Positions 26,963 to 35,204 of a stretch of DNA of 64,000 nt are shown in pieces. Each line of letters opens with the position of its first letter. Position 1 is the stretch's first letter. The notes under the pieces are model-generated. The model was not told where the DNA came from. It saw only the letters and a list, made by a program, of their open reading frames with translations, and searched no databases. This DNA is from Verrucomicrobiaceae bacterium (GTDB taxonomy: Bacteria; Verrucomicrobiota; Verrucomicrobiia; Verrucomicrobiales; Akkermansiaceae). Location: assembly GCA_027484055.1 (NCBI GenBank), contig JAIXQH010000014.1, forward strand, positions 186,001-250,000, written 5' to 3'. The translations under genes were made by a program, and so were the position numbers.

Positions 26963-27972
26963 TGGAACTCCTCTGCCTGGGTCTCAACCACCGCACCGCC
27001 CCCGTGGAAGTGCGAGAGCGCTTCGCTGTGGGCGCGACCAAGCTTGGCGAAGCCTGCACCGACCTCATCACCCTCGCAGATGCCACGGAAGCCCTCGTCA
27101 TCTCCACCTGCAACCGCACCGAGTTCTATCTCGTCGCAGAAAATGCCCGTGACGCCTTCACCCGCATCGAAGCCCGCCTCGCGGAGAAAATCCAACTCGA
27201 CTCCAGCGTCGCTGCCCATTTTTACCGCAAGGAAAAACTCGAAGCCGCCCGCCACCTCTGCCGTGTCGTCTCTGGCCTCGACTCGATGATGCTCGGCGAG
27301 ACCGAGATCTTCGGCCAAGTCAAGCAAGCCTACGCCACCGCCCACCAAGCCGGTGCCACTCGCACCGTCCTGAACAAAGCCTTCCAACGCGCCTTCAGCA
27401 TCGGGAAAAAAGTCCGCACCGAGACCTCCATCCAAGAAGGCTCCACCTCCGTCGGTAACGTCGCCGTGGACCTCGCGGAAAAAATCTTCGGCCACCTCAA
27501 GAACAGCGAGGTCATGATCCTCGGCGCCGGAGAAATGAGCCGTATCACCGCCCAAAGCCTCGTCTCCCGGGGTGCGAAATCCATCTTCGTCGCCAACCGC
27601 TCCTTCGACCGCGCCCAAGAACTCGCTACCGAAATGGGCGGCAGCGCCGTCCGCTTCGACGACTGGCAGCGCGTGCTCGAACGCGTCGATGTCGTCATCT
27701 CCTCCACCGGTGCCCCTCACGCCATCGTCCACCGCGCCGATGTCGAAAAAGCCCGCCGCGCGCGGAAATACCGCCCGCTTTTCTTCATCGACATCGCCGT
27801 CCCCCGCGACATCGACCCCGCCGTCGGCGAAATCGAAGAGGTCTATCTCTACGACATCGACACCCTCGAACAACTCGCCGAAGAAGCCCGCGGCCGCCGG
27901 CAGCTTCAGATCGACCAGTGCGAGATCATCATCACCAACGAGCTTGGTAAAAGCCAGCTCCCCGGCACCTGA
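26962..27972 (+). CDS. hemA: Glutamyl-tRNA reductase, short form
   Basis: 336 residues. It reduces Glu-tRNA to glutamate-1-semialdehyde, the first committed step of C5 tetrapyrrole synthesis. The catalytic Cys is in STCNRTEF (near residue 50), followed by the GLDSMMLGETEIFGQVKQAY signature and an NADPH-binding domain with LGAGEMSR. The C-terminal dimerisation domain of the usual ~420-residue enzyme is missing: the chain stops soon after DIDTLEQLAEEARGRRQLQIDQ. Translation is probably coupled to the upstream gene through TGATG. Catalytic parts are complete. Confidence 0.93.
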   Translation: MELLCLGLNHRTAPVEVRERFAVGATKLGEACTDLITLADATEALVISTCNRTEFYLVAENARDAFTRIEARLAEKIQLDSSVAAHFYRKEKLEAARHLCRVVSGLDSMMLGETEIFGQVKQAYATAHQAGATRTVLNKAFQRAFSIGKKVRTETSIQEGSTSVGNVAVDLAEKIFGHLKNSEVMILGAGEMSRITAQSLVSRGAKSIFVANRSFDRAQELATEMGGSAVRFDDWQRVLERVDVVISSTGAPHAIVHRADVEKARRARKYRPLFFIDIAVPRDIDPAVGEIEEVYLYDIDTLEQLAEEARGRRQLQIDQCEIIITNELGKSQLPGT

Positions 27973-27987
27973 TCGAGCACCGTGGGA

Positions 27988-28479
27988 TCATCCATTGGTT
28001 TTCCAAAAACTATGGATCGCAGCGACTTCTTGGCCCTCTGCCAGCTTCGTGATGAGGCCGCGGATTCGTTTGCAGGAAATCTTCAGAAGTCCCTTGGTAA
28101 AAGCCAGCCCTGCTACGGGATCGGCCTCGTAAAAAGAGTCTAACTCCTCAGAACTGAGGCACCAAATCAAGCACTCACTGCGAGCGATAACCGTCGCACT
28201 GGCGGTGGCGGGATCGAAGATATTGATTTCTCCTAATGAATCTCCCGCACCCAACTGCGCGACTAAGATTGGCCGTTCCGTGGCAGAAGTCACCACGTGA
28301 AGCATGCCTGAGAGAATGAGATAAATCGAGTTTTGAGGTTTTCCCTCTTCAATCAGCAACTCACCCGTCACCGGGCGGACGAAGCGGCCGTAAGACGCGA
28401 GAAACGCACGGTGTGACGACTCTACATCGGCTAGAAATCCGATGGCTGGCAATTCAGGAAGCGGTGATGACGAACTCAT
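27988..28479 (-). CDS. Cyclic-nucleotide-binding domain protein without HTH
   Basis: 163 residues. A single cNMP-binding beta-roll covers about residues 25-140 (GELLIEEGKPQNSIYLILSGMLHVV, then LGAGDSLGEINIFDPATASATVIARSECLIWCLS). The phosphate-binding cassette region GEINIFDPATASAT is present in altered form, so nucleotide binding is uncertain. The DNA-binding domain of Crp/Fnr regulators is missing, so it is a stand-alone sensor rather than a transcription factor. It is convergent with hemA (15-bp gap). Confidence 0.88.
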   Translation of the reverse strand: MSSSSPLPELPAIGFLADVESSHRAFLASYGRFVRPVTGELLIEEGKPQNSIYLILSGMLHVVTSATERPILVAQLGAGDSLGEINIFDPATASATVIARSECLIWCLSSEELDSFYEADPVAGLAFTKGLLKISCKRIRGLITKLAEGQEVAAIHSFWKTNG

Positions 28480-28546
28480 AATGGGTATGGCTTGGAGGCT
28501 GAACGACTCAGTTCAAATCCACCAGCCTCAATTTTCATGGGGCACT

Positions 28547-28723
28547 CTGTAGCGTCGGTCTGCGACCGTCGCTGATTGAAAAGGGATGCCGGATGGGGGT
28601 TGCCCTAAAGAAAGATCCATCCTCAAGGAAGATGATCGCTGACGCTGTCTTCGCATCGTGGGTGGATGAGCGTATGTCCTGCTACCTTTTTCAGTTAGCG
28701 ACGGTCGCAGACCGACGCTACAG
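28547..28723. repeat. REP/BIME-like element, copy 1
   Basis: 177 bp bounded by perfect 27-bp inverted ends (28547-28573 and 28697-28723, beginning CTGTAGCGTCGGTCTGCGAC). Each end also contains a small internal palindrome (GGTC-tgc-GACC). It is nearly identical to the copy at 29224-29402 and ends 4 bases from the stop of the RAYT gene. Confidence 0.93.
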
Positions 28724-28727
28724 GCGA

Positions 28728-29189
28728 TTAGAAGCCCGCGTCCTCCAGAATCTGGCCTGCGTATGGCCAATCCTCCGCCCGCTCCACCAAGCCCGCTCTC
28801 ACCGGATTCTCTCGCACATACTTCCACTTCTCCTGATGAGACTCGTTGTTGCGGATCAGGTGATCGAAAAATCCCTTCTGCCAATGCGGGGCCTCGATTC
28901 CACCGCCGCGCCAATGCTTCGAGAGGCTGTTCTTCAGCGACTTCATCCATGCGGAAAGCCCCATCTCGCCCGGCGGGATGCAGACGAAGAGATGCAGATG
29001 ATCCGGCATCAGCACATATCTCCCCACCAGCGCCCCTCTCTCCCGTGCTCGCTCGCAGAAATCCCGAAACGCCTCATGCGCCCCCTCGTTATCCAGGAGC
29101 CGACGCCGCCTATCCGTGCACGTCGTGATGAAATACACCGGTGCCTCGTATAGAGCGATTCCAAACGAGTCAGCCGATGCATGCCACAC
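28728..29189 (-). mobile_element. REP-associated tyrosine transposase (RAYT, IS200-like Y1 family)
   Basis: 153 residues, GTG start. The HUH metal motif is PDHLHLF (HLH, near residue 65). Conserved helices SLKNSLSKHW and WQKGFFDHLIRNNES follow, then the Tyr-bearing KWKYVRENPVRAGLV segment. The N-terminal VYFITTCTDRRRRLLD is typical. RAYTs cut single strands at REP hairpins and are thought to spread REP/BIME elements. It is flanked on both sides by the matching ~178-bp repeats. The frame is intact, so it may be active. Confidence 0.92.
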
Positions 29190-29223
29190 CTTCTAGCGTC
29201 CGCCCGTGACCGCCGCAAGTCCC

Positions 29224-29402
29224 CTGTAGCGTCGGTCTGCGACCGTCGCTGATTGAAAAGGGATGCCGGATGGAGAGATGCCTTAAAGAAAGATCCATCC
29301 TCAAGAAAGATGATCGCTAGTGTAGCTTTCGCATCTAGGGTGGATGAACTTATGTCCTGCAACCTTTTTCAGTTAGCGACGGTCGCAGACCGCGCGCTAC
29401 AG
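29224..29402. repeat. REP/BIME-like element, copy 2
   Basis: 179 bp, same orientation as copy 1. Ends are at 29224-29250 and 29375-29402; the right end differs from the left copy only near its tip (GCGCGC for GACGC). The middle shares long identical blocks with copy 1 (for example AAAGAAAGATCCATCCTCAA) with scattered substitutions. It flanks the upstream end of the RAYT gene. Confidence 0.93.
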
Positions 29403-29408
29403 GCCACG

Positions 29409-29801
29409 TTAAGAAAGTTGGAATTCTCCGTCGTCGTCCACGCCGTGCCAGCCGAGGCGGGCGAAGGCGCGGTAGATGGAGGTGGTGGGCTCTCCTTCTT
29501 CTTCACTTTCACCATGCTCGATGGTGGCGCTGGTGCTGAGGCCGTTGTTGCTCTCGATGCTGATGACCGTGGTGTAGCTTTGCAGGTAGATCCAGTCGCC
29601 CCAAGCTTTTGCCTCATGGCGGGGCTCGAAGTGCTCTTTACGGAGTGAGGCGAGGACTTCTGAGATGGTCGACGGGGTGGCGTCGCTGGGAAGTTTGAGG
29701 AGTGTTTCCATGAGGATGAAGAGGGTGGCGGGGAGGATTGATAGAGCGATAAAGGAAATTAATCGGAAGGTCGAGAATCGTTTGAAAAAGTCGCGTGACA
29801 T
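29409..29801 (-). CDS. Small protein with one N-terminal membrane helix, downstream of the ABC exporter
   Basis: 130 residues from the ATG at 29801, overlapping the 3' end of the ABC gene by 43 bases; a longer start at 29882 would overlap it more deeply. Residues about 12-34 are hydrophobic (FRLISFIALSILPATLFILMETLL), and the rest is polar and acidic (EHGESEEEGE). Family not recognised. The overlap suggests coupling with the exporter. Confidence 0.55.
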   Translation of the reverse strand: MSRDFFKRFSTFRLISFIALSILPATLFILMETLLKLPSDATPSTISEVLASLRKEHFEPRHEAKAWGDWIYLQSYTTVISIESNNGLSTSATIEHGESEEEGEPTTSIYRAFARLGWHGVDDDGEFQLS

Positions 29802-31495
29802 AGACGGGCGTAAGCACCGTCTTGCGAAATAAGCTCTTCGTGAGTGCCTTGTTCTAAGAGCTTGCCGTGGTGAAGCACGCAAATGCGGTCTGCCTTCTGG
29901 ACGGTGGAAAGACGGTGGGCAATGACAAAACAGGTGCGGTCTGAACGAAGATTTTCCAAGGCCCCTTGGACAAGGCGCTCGGTCGAATTATCAAGTGCGG
30001 AGGTGGCTTCATCGAGCAGCAGCAGCAGCGGATTTTTTAACAAGGCACGGGCGATGGAGAGGCGTTGTTTTTCCCCACCGGAGAAGCGGCTGCCGCGTTC
30101 ACCGGCGACGGTGCCGAGGCCTGCAGGACTGGCGCGGACGAAGTCGGCGGCGTTGGCGGCTTCGAGGGCGGCCCAGAGTTCGGCATCGGTGGCGTCGTGC
30201 TTGGCGAGCAGCAGATTTTCCCGGAGCGAGGAGTTGAAGAGAAAACTTTCCTGACTGACGTAACCGAGCTGGTCGCGCAGCCATTCCTTGGACACCGAGG
30301 CAAGCGGGATGCCATCGAGCAAGATGCGGCCGGCGGTGGGTTCGTAAAAACGGGTGAGTAAATTCAGCACCGTGGATTTCCCAGCACCGGTCGCGCCGAC
30401 GAGGGCAATGGTCTGGCCGGGTAGGGCCTCGATGGTGAGGCCGTTGATGGTGGGGGATTGGTTAGCGTAGGAGAAGGAGACATTTTCAAACTGCACATGC
30501 CCACGCAGCTCGGTGGGGCGGAGTCCTTCAGTGAGGTTGCACTCGTCGGGTGTGTCGGTGATTTTAAAAATCCGCTGGGCCGAGACGATGCCGGTGGTGA
30601 AAGTCTGGGCGAGGGTGTTGATGCGGGAAATGGGATCGAACAGGAAACCCCAAGCGACCAGAAACGAGAGCACCACGCCGGGTTCGAGCCTGCCTTGTAG
30701 CACCAACCACGAGCCGAAGGCGACCATGAGAATGATGCCAGACTCGGCGATGAACGAGACGCTCGGCCAGACGAGTGACTGGCCGCGCATGACGGTCATG
30801 TGCTTTTCCCCGACCTTGCGCGAGGCTTGGTCGAAGGTTTCGAGGGCTTGGGGCTCGACGGTGTAAGCTTTGATTTGGCGGATGCCGGCGAGGTTGTCGT
30901 GGAGGATGGCATTGAGCGCCGAGCTGGCTTCCGAAGATGCACGCCACAGCGGCTCTGAGCGGCGACTCCACCAAGTGGTGATGAGGGCGATGAAGGGCAG
31001 GGGAATCAAGGTGACGAGCGTGAGCTGCCACGAGAAATAGAACATGTAAGCGACGACGATGAGGAACTGGAGAATCGCCGCAATGGCCTGGTCCACACCC
31101 TCGATGATGACGCGGTTGGTGGTGGGCACGTCGTTGGCGACGCGGGACATGATTTCACCGGAGGAGTTCGCGTCGAACCAATTGACCGGGAGGCGCTGGA
31201 GTTTGTCGTAGAGCTCGACGCGGATCAGGTGGGTGAGCTTGAGTTCGAGCGCGTTGTTAAAATAGGTGCGGAGGGTGAAAAGCGCCTGCCGCGCAAGGAT
31301 CGCGCCAATGCCGATGGCGGCGGTGGGAATGATGAGGTCAGGCCGCTTTTTCGCGATGATGACGTCGATGAACTGCATCGTGATCCCCGGCAGCACCAGC
31401 ACTAGCGTGGTGCATAGGATCGCCATCAGCAACGAAAGCCCACTCTGTAACGGGAAGCGAAACGTGTGGCGAAGAATGCGCAGCAGGGTAGCCAT
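29759..31495 (-). CDS. ABC transporter, MsbA-like exporter (fused membrane and ATPase domains)
   Basis: 578 residues. Six membrane helices (about 1-310) precede an ATP-binding domain with Walker A GATGAGKST (about residue 370), the LLSGGEK-type signature (FSGGEKQRLSIARALL), Walker B LLLLDEATSALD and the switch His (VIAHRL). Half-transporters of this type dimerise and flip lipids, lipopolysaccharide precursors or drugs outward. Substrate unknown. It overlaps the small protein downstream. Confidence 0.93.
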   Translation of the reverse strand: MATLLRILRHTFRFPLQSGLSLLMAILCTTLVLVLPGITMQFIDVIIAKKRPDLIIPTAAIGIGAILARQALFTLRTYFNNALELKLTHLIRVELYDKLQRLPVNWFDANSSGEIMSRVANDVPTTNRVIIEGVDQAIAAILQFLIVVAYMFYFSWQLTLVTLIPLPFIALITTWWSRRSEPLWRASSEASSALNAILHDNLAGIRQIKAYTVEPQALETFDQASRKVGEKHMTVMRGQSLVWPSVSFIAESGIILMVAFGSWLVLQGRLEPGVVLSFLVAWGFLFDPISRINTLAQTFTTGIVSAQRIFKITDTPDECNLTEGLRPTELRGHVQFENVSFSYANQSPTINGLTIEALPGQTIALVGATGAGKSTVLNLLTRFYEPTAGRILLDGIPLASVSKEWLRDQLGYVSQESFLFNSSLRENLLLAKHDATDAELWAALEAANAADFVRASPAGLGTVAGERGSRFSGGEKQRLSIARALLKNPLLLLLDEATSALDNSTERLVQGALENLRSDRTCFVIAHRLSTVQKADRICVLHHGKLLEQGTHEELISQDGAYARLCHATFSNDSRPSD

Positions 31496-31541
31496 GCAGA
31501 AGCATGCACTGGTCTTGCGGCGCTTGGAAAGACGAAGCGTG

Positions 31542-32822
31542 CTATTTTAAAAACGCGCTGATGAGTTCCTCGATGACCTCTTCCCCCATCGGCTGGACCT
31601 CGCCGATGGAGCTGGCGAGAATGACGGCCTCGGCGGTGGATTCTAGCACTTCGAGGCGGTCGAACGCGTCGAGGATGGTGGTTCCGAGCACCAGCGCGCA
31701 GTCGTTCTCGATGAGGGCGATGGGGAATTCCGGCGTCATGGCATCGGCGATTTTCTCCGGGGCTTCATAGACCCATTCAAAGGGCAGCACGGCGACGTCG
31801 CGCAGGAAAATGTAGCTTTCCGGGATCGTGCGAGTGTCGAGCCGCGCGGCGGAGGCCGAAAAGGCCGTGGCGTTGACCGGGGTTGCGTTGACGATGGCGT
31901 GGATCTCCGGGTGGCGTTGGTAAATCAAGCGATGGAGTAGGCAGGCGCGGCTGGGACGAGTGCCGCGTGCGCGTTTCCCGTGCTGGATGAGCGCGAGTTC
32001 ATCCGGGGAAATCGTCGCGCGGTCCACTAGGCTGGTGCTGATAAGGAAAGAGTCGTCATCCACCCGGACGGAGAAACTCCCCGCATTGCTGGTGAGTAGG
32101 CGCTGGTGATAGCCTCGGCGGATGAACTCGCACAACTCGCGGCGGAGGGCACGCTCGTGACTGCTCGCCGGGCCGGGATCGAACTCCTCCAGCTCGGGCG
32201 TGGGCATTTCACTATTGGCAAGTTGCTCGGTGCTAAGGTAGCGCACGGGACCGAGCGCACGGGCTTTAATCACCGTTTTCGCCACGAATTCCAGCGTTTC
32301 AAAGCGACGAAAGGCATCCGGGAAATCGAGACCAGCCACGACGACCCCGTGATTTTCCAGCATCACACAATCGTGACCCGCAGCGAAGACCGTGGCGATG
32401 CGTTCGCCAAGCAAATTGCTGCCTGGGAGCGCATACGGGGCGAACCCGACATCGCCGCAGACGCTGTGCGCCTTGGTGAAAAGCTGCGTGTCTGGCGCTT
32501 GTCCACAAATGCTGAAGGCGACTAAAGCGACCGGATGGGCATGGACGATGGCTCCTAATTCCGGACGCGCTTGGTAAATTTTCTGGTGAAAAGGAAACTC
32601 GGAGGAAGGCCGGTGCCGTCCCTCGGTGCTGCCGTCCGGCAGGACGCGGACGATGTCTTCCACGCGGAGATTTCCCTTATCCACGCGGGCTGGGGTGATC
32701 CAGATCGAGCCATCGGTATCGCGGATGGATAAATTTCCACCGGAAGTGGTGGTCATCCGGTATTGATAAATTCTCGCCATGGCTTTGACGAGGCGTTCGG
32801 CAGGGTGGGTGATGTCTCGCAT
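31542..32822 (-). CDS. Tandem class II aldolase/adducin protein with a degenerate second domain
   Basis: 426 residues from the ATG at 32822, which is one of few starts here with a clear GGAG 8-11 bases upstream. Two class II aldolase/adducin domains lie head to tail. The first (about 1-210) keeps the zinc site: HAHP plus ENHG, and SEFPFHQ with the acidic residue. In the second (about 230-420) the same places read NATP, ENDC and RACLLH, so metal binding and catalysis are lost. The first half should be catalytic toward a phosphorylated or aldehyde-yielding substrate; the second may be structural or regulatory. The substrate is not apparent. Confidence 0.88.
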   Translation of the reverse strand: MRDITHPAERLVKAMARIYQYRMTTTSGGNLSIRDTDGSIWITPARVDKGNLRVEDIVRVLPDGSTEGRHRPSSEFPFHQKIYQARPELGAIVHAHPVALVAFSICGQAPDTQLFTKAHSVCGDVGFAPYALPGSNLLGERIATVFAAGHDCVMLENHGVVVAGLDFPDAFRRFETLEFVAKTVIKARALGPVRYLSTEQLANSEMPTPELEEFDPGPASSHERALRRELCEFIRRGYHQRLLTSNAGSFSVRVDDDSFLISTSLVDRATISPDELALIQHGKRARGTRPSRACLLHRLIYQRHPEIHAIVNATPVNATAFSASAARLDTRTIPESYIFLRDVAVLPFEWVYEAPEKIADAMTPEFPIALIENDCALVLGTTILDAFDRLEVLESTAEAVILASSIGEVQPMGEEVIEELISAFLK

Positions 32823-32879
32823 AAGTGAGCTCCAAGGTGCCGTGCATTTCGGTGGGGTCAAGCCTGCCTCCGGCGGCAC

Positions 32880-32906
32880 AAAAAACCCCGCCTTATGCAG
32901 GCGGGG
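32880..32906 (-). terminator. Terminator downstream of tRNA-Asp
   Basis: A GC-rich stem of 7 bp (CCCCGCC at 32886-32892 with GGCGGGG at 32900-32906) and a 7-base loop, with a run of six T on the minus strand. It lies between tRNA-Asp and the aldolase gene and suits transcripts ending after the tRNA. Confidence 0.75.
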
Positions 32907-32926
32907 CTAATTTACCGAAACAGGAA

Positions 32927-33003
32927 TGGCGGAGCGGACGGGACTCGAACCCGCGACCTCCAACGTGACAGGCTGGCGCTCTAACCAACTGAGCTACCGC
33001 TCC
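32927..33003 (-). tRNA. tRNA-Asp (anticodon GTC)
   Basis: On the minus strand the acceptor GGAGCGG pairs with CCGCTCC. The anticodon stem CCAGC/GTTGG encloses loop CTGTCAC, giving anticodon GTC. A GCGGG-TTCGAGT-CCCGT T-arm follows, and the CCA end is encoded. 77 bases including CCA. Confidence 0.97.
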
Positions 33004-33100
33004 ATGTCCCGTTCGGGTGCGGGAAGCTATTTAGCTCCCCCGGACTCCGCAATCTCTTTTTTGACGTTTCCTGATTTTTTTCTCAGCCGTGATTTCACGG

Positions 33101-34027
33101 TTAGGAAAGCGCTTCGACGGCGGCTTCGAGCGAGGCGAGATCCTCGATCGAATGGACGTTTACCTCCTTGTCGATCTTGCCGACGAGGCCCGCGATCACC
33201 TTGCCGGGCCCGAGTTCGATGAAGTTCCGGTGGCCCATGGCGATCAAGGTTTGGATCGATTCCGTCCAGCGGACCGACCCGGTGACTTGCTTTTCGAGCA
33301 TCTGGCGGATCTCTGCGGGGTCGGAAACCGAGCAGGCCCCGAAATTGCAAATGACCGGCATCGTAGGCGCGGAAATCGAAACGCCCGCCAGCTCCAGCGC
33401 CAATTGATCTTGGGCGCTCTGCATCAGCCGCGAGTGGTAAGCACCGGCGACGTTGAGTTTAATCGCGCGCCGAATGCCGAAGTCCTTGGCTTGGGCGATC
33501 GCTGAGTCGATCCCTGCGACGGTGCCGGAAAGCACGATTTGGCCGGGGGCATTTAAGTTCGCCACATCCACGTCTGCTGCTGCGGCGAGCGCCCGGACTT
33601 GGGCCTCCTCTCCGCCGATGAGTGCTGCCATGGCACCTTCGGTCGCGAGGCAGGCCGCTTCCATGAAGGCACCGCGCCTAGCGACGAGGCGCAGGCCGTC
33701 TTCAAATGAAAAACTTCCGGCGGCGGCATGAGCGGTGAATTCCCCGAGCGAAAGCCCAGCAGCGGCGACTGGGACCAGATTCGGCAAGCGCTCACGGAGC
33801 AGGGCGAGTCCCATCAGCCCATGGAGGTAGAGGGCGGGTTGGCAGTTCGAAGTCTTGGTCAATTCCTCTTCCGGTCCTTCGAACATGATGTCGGAGAGCG
33901 AGAAGCCGAGAGCCTTATCTGCGGCGACAGCCATGCTGCGAGCGGTCGCGGAGTGCTCGACCCAGTCTTGACCCATGCCCACTTTCTGGGCGCCCTGTCC
34001 TGAAAATAAAATGACGATTTCACTCAT
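33101..34027 (-). CDS. fabD: Malonyl CoA-ACP transacylase
   Basis: 308 residues from the ATG at 34027. It loads malonyl from CoA onto acyl carrier protein in fatty-acid synthesis. Signatures: FSGQGAQKVGMG at the N-terminus, catalytic Ser in GLSLGEFTA, GRxG-type ARRGAFME, the catalytic His in NVAGAYHSRLM, and a C-terminal ELGPGKV. Other fab genes are not in the window; accA is at 24 kb. Confidence 0.95.
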   Translation of the reverse strand: MSEIVILFSGQGAQKVGMGQDWVEHSATARSMAVAADKALGFSLSDIMFEGPEEELTKTSNCQPALYLHGLMGLALLRERLPNLVPVAAAGLSLGEFTAHAAAGSFSFEDGLRLVARRGAFMEAACLATEGAMAALIGGEEAQVRALAAAADVDVANLNAPGQIVLSGTVAGIDSAIAQAKDFGIRRAIKLNVAGAYHSRLMQSAQDQLALELAGVSISAPTMPVICNFGACSVSDPAEIRQMLEKQVTGSVRWTESIQTLIAMGHRNFIELGPGKVIAGLVGKIDKEVNVHSIEDLASLEAAVEALS

Positions 34028-34119
34028 GTCCGGCCAGCTTAACGGTGACCCCGGTGCTGAGGAAAGAGTAAATAAAGTCACCCATGCCGCGCATTTTACC
34101 CTACTCTCACTCACAGACC

Positions 34120-35124
34120 ATGCTTCGACTTCGACTCATTTTAGTGGCGGCCATTTCCGTCCTCAGTTCGTGCCAGACGCTGCGGTTCTATGGGCAGGCG
34201 GTGTCGGGACAAATGGAGATTTTTCAGAAAAGTCGCCCGATTTCTAAGTTGCTTGCGGATTCCACCACCACGCCGAGCCTGCAGCAGCAGCTCCGAGCGG
34301 TGCAGGGGCTTCGTCAATTTGCCAGTGACCACTTGTCCCTGCCGGGAGATCAGAGTTACGGCACCTACGCAGATCTCGGTCGCCCACACGTTGTCTGGGT
34401 GCTCTATGCCGCGCCGGAATTTTCGCTCACGGCGAAGACTTGGCATTACCCAGCCATCGGGGAAATGGATTACCGGGGCTACTTCCATGAGCAGGACACC
34501 AAGGCCTTCGCCGCAGAGTTGAAATCTCAGGGCTACGACGTCTTCATCGGCGGAGTGGACGCCTACTCCACGCTTGGCTGGTTTCACGATCCGGTTCTCA
34601 ACACCTTCATCCACTACCCCGACGTGGATCTGGCGGAGACCCTATTCCACGAGCTCACTCACCGGAAAGTCTTCCGCCGTGGTGATACCGTGTTCAACGA
34701 ATCCCTCGCCAACACCGTCGCGGAAGAGGGCGTGAAGCGCTGGCTGCGGCACCAAGGACGGCTGGCGGATTTAAAAAACTACGAGCAACGCCTCATCCGC
34801 CGAAGGCAGTTTTACCAAGAAATCGATCGCACCCGCGCGGCGTTGGAGGCGGTTTACGCGTCTACCACCTCTGAAACGTCCAAACGGGAAGAAAAAAAAC
34901 GCCTGCTCGCCAAGCTGCGGGATGACTTCCGCGAGCTGCGCCGCCGCTGGGGTGGGCACGGGCTGGAGGGCTGGCTGCGTGAAGATCTCAACAATGGCCA
35001 CCTCATTTCCCTGAAACTCTATGCGGAGAAGATGCCCATTTTCCAAAAACTCCTCTCTGACTGCGGCGGTGATCTCGATGACTTTTTTCGCAAGGTGGCT
35101 CAACTCAAACTGCCAGAGTCCTAG
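34120..35124 (+). CDS. Putative zinc aminopeptidase lipoprotein
   Basis: 334 residues from the ATG at 34120, which directly begins a lipoprotein signal (LRLRLILVAAISVLSSC, Cys near residue 18); an ATG at 34084 would add 12 residues. The metallopeptidase motif HELTH is near residue 184 in LAETLFHELTHRKVF, followed by FNESLANTVAEEG with the third zinc ligand. This matches the putative-aminopeptidase family found in Gram-negative bacteria. It is probably anchored in the outer membrane or periplasm. It is divergent from fabD with a 92-bp gap. Confidence 0.85.
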   Translation: MLRLRLILVAAISVLSSCQTLRFYGQAVSGQMEIFQKSRPISKLLADSTTTPSLQQQLRAVQGLRQFASDHLSLPGDQSYGTYADLGRPHVVWVLYAAPEFSLTAKTWHYPAIGEMDYRGYFHEQDTKAFAAELKSQGYDVFIGGVDAYSTLGWFHDPVLNTFIHYPDVDLAETLFHELTHRKVFRRGDTVFNESLANTVAEEGVKRWLRHQGRLADLKNYEQRLIRRRQFYQEIDRTRAALEAVYASTTSETSKREEKKRLLAKLRDDFRELRRRWGGHGLEGWLREDLNNGHLISLKLYAEKMPIFQKLLSDCGGDLDDFFRKVAQLKLPES

Positions 35125-35204
35125 GCCGTCACCGCTGATGATTTTTCACAGAGCAAAGCTTGCAGGAAGGGGCGGTGACGGGGCAAGTTCGCGACGTGTC
35201 TGAA

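Noticed and set aside
26851-27873. 340-codon open frame on the minus strand opposite hemA
   Set aside because: hemA is unambiguous on the plus strand. The antisense frame is Asp/Gly/Glu-rich with no domain, typical of GC-rich shadows.
28593-29153. 186-codon frame on the plus strand over the RAYT gene and REP element
   Set aside because: The RAYT on the opposite strand has the catalytic motifs; this frame has none and begins inside the repeat.
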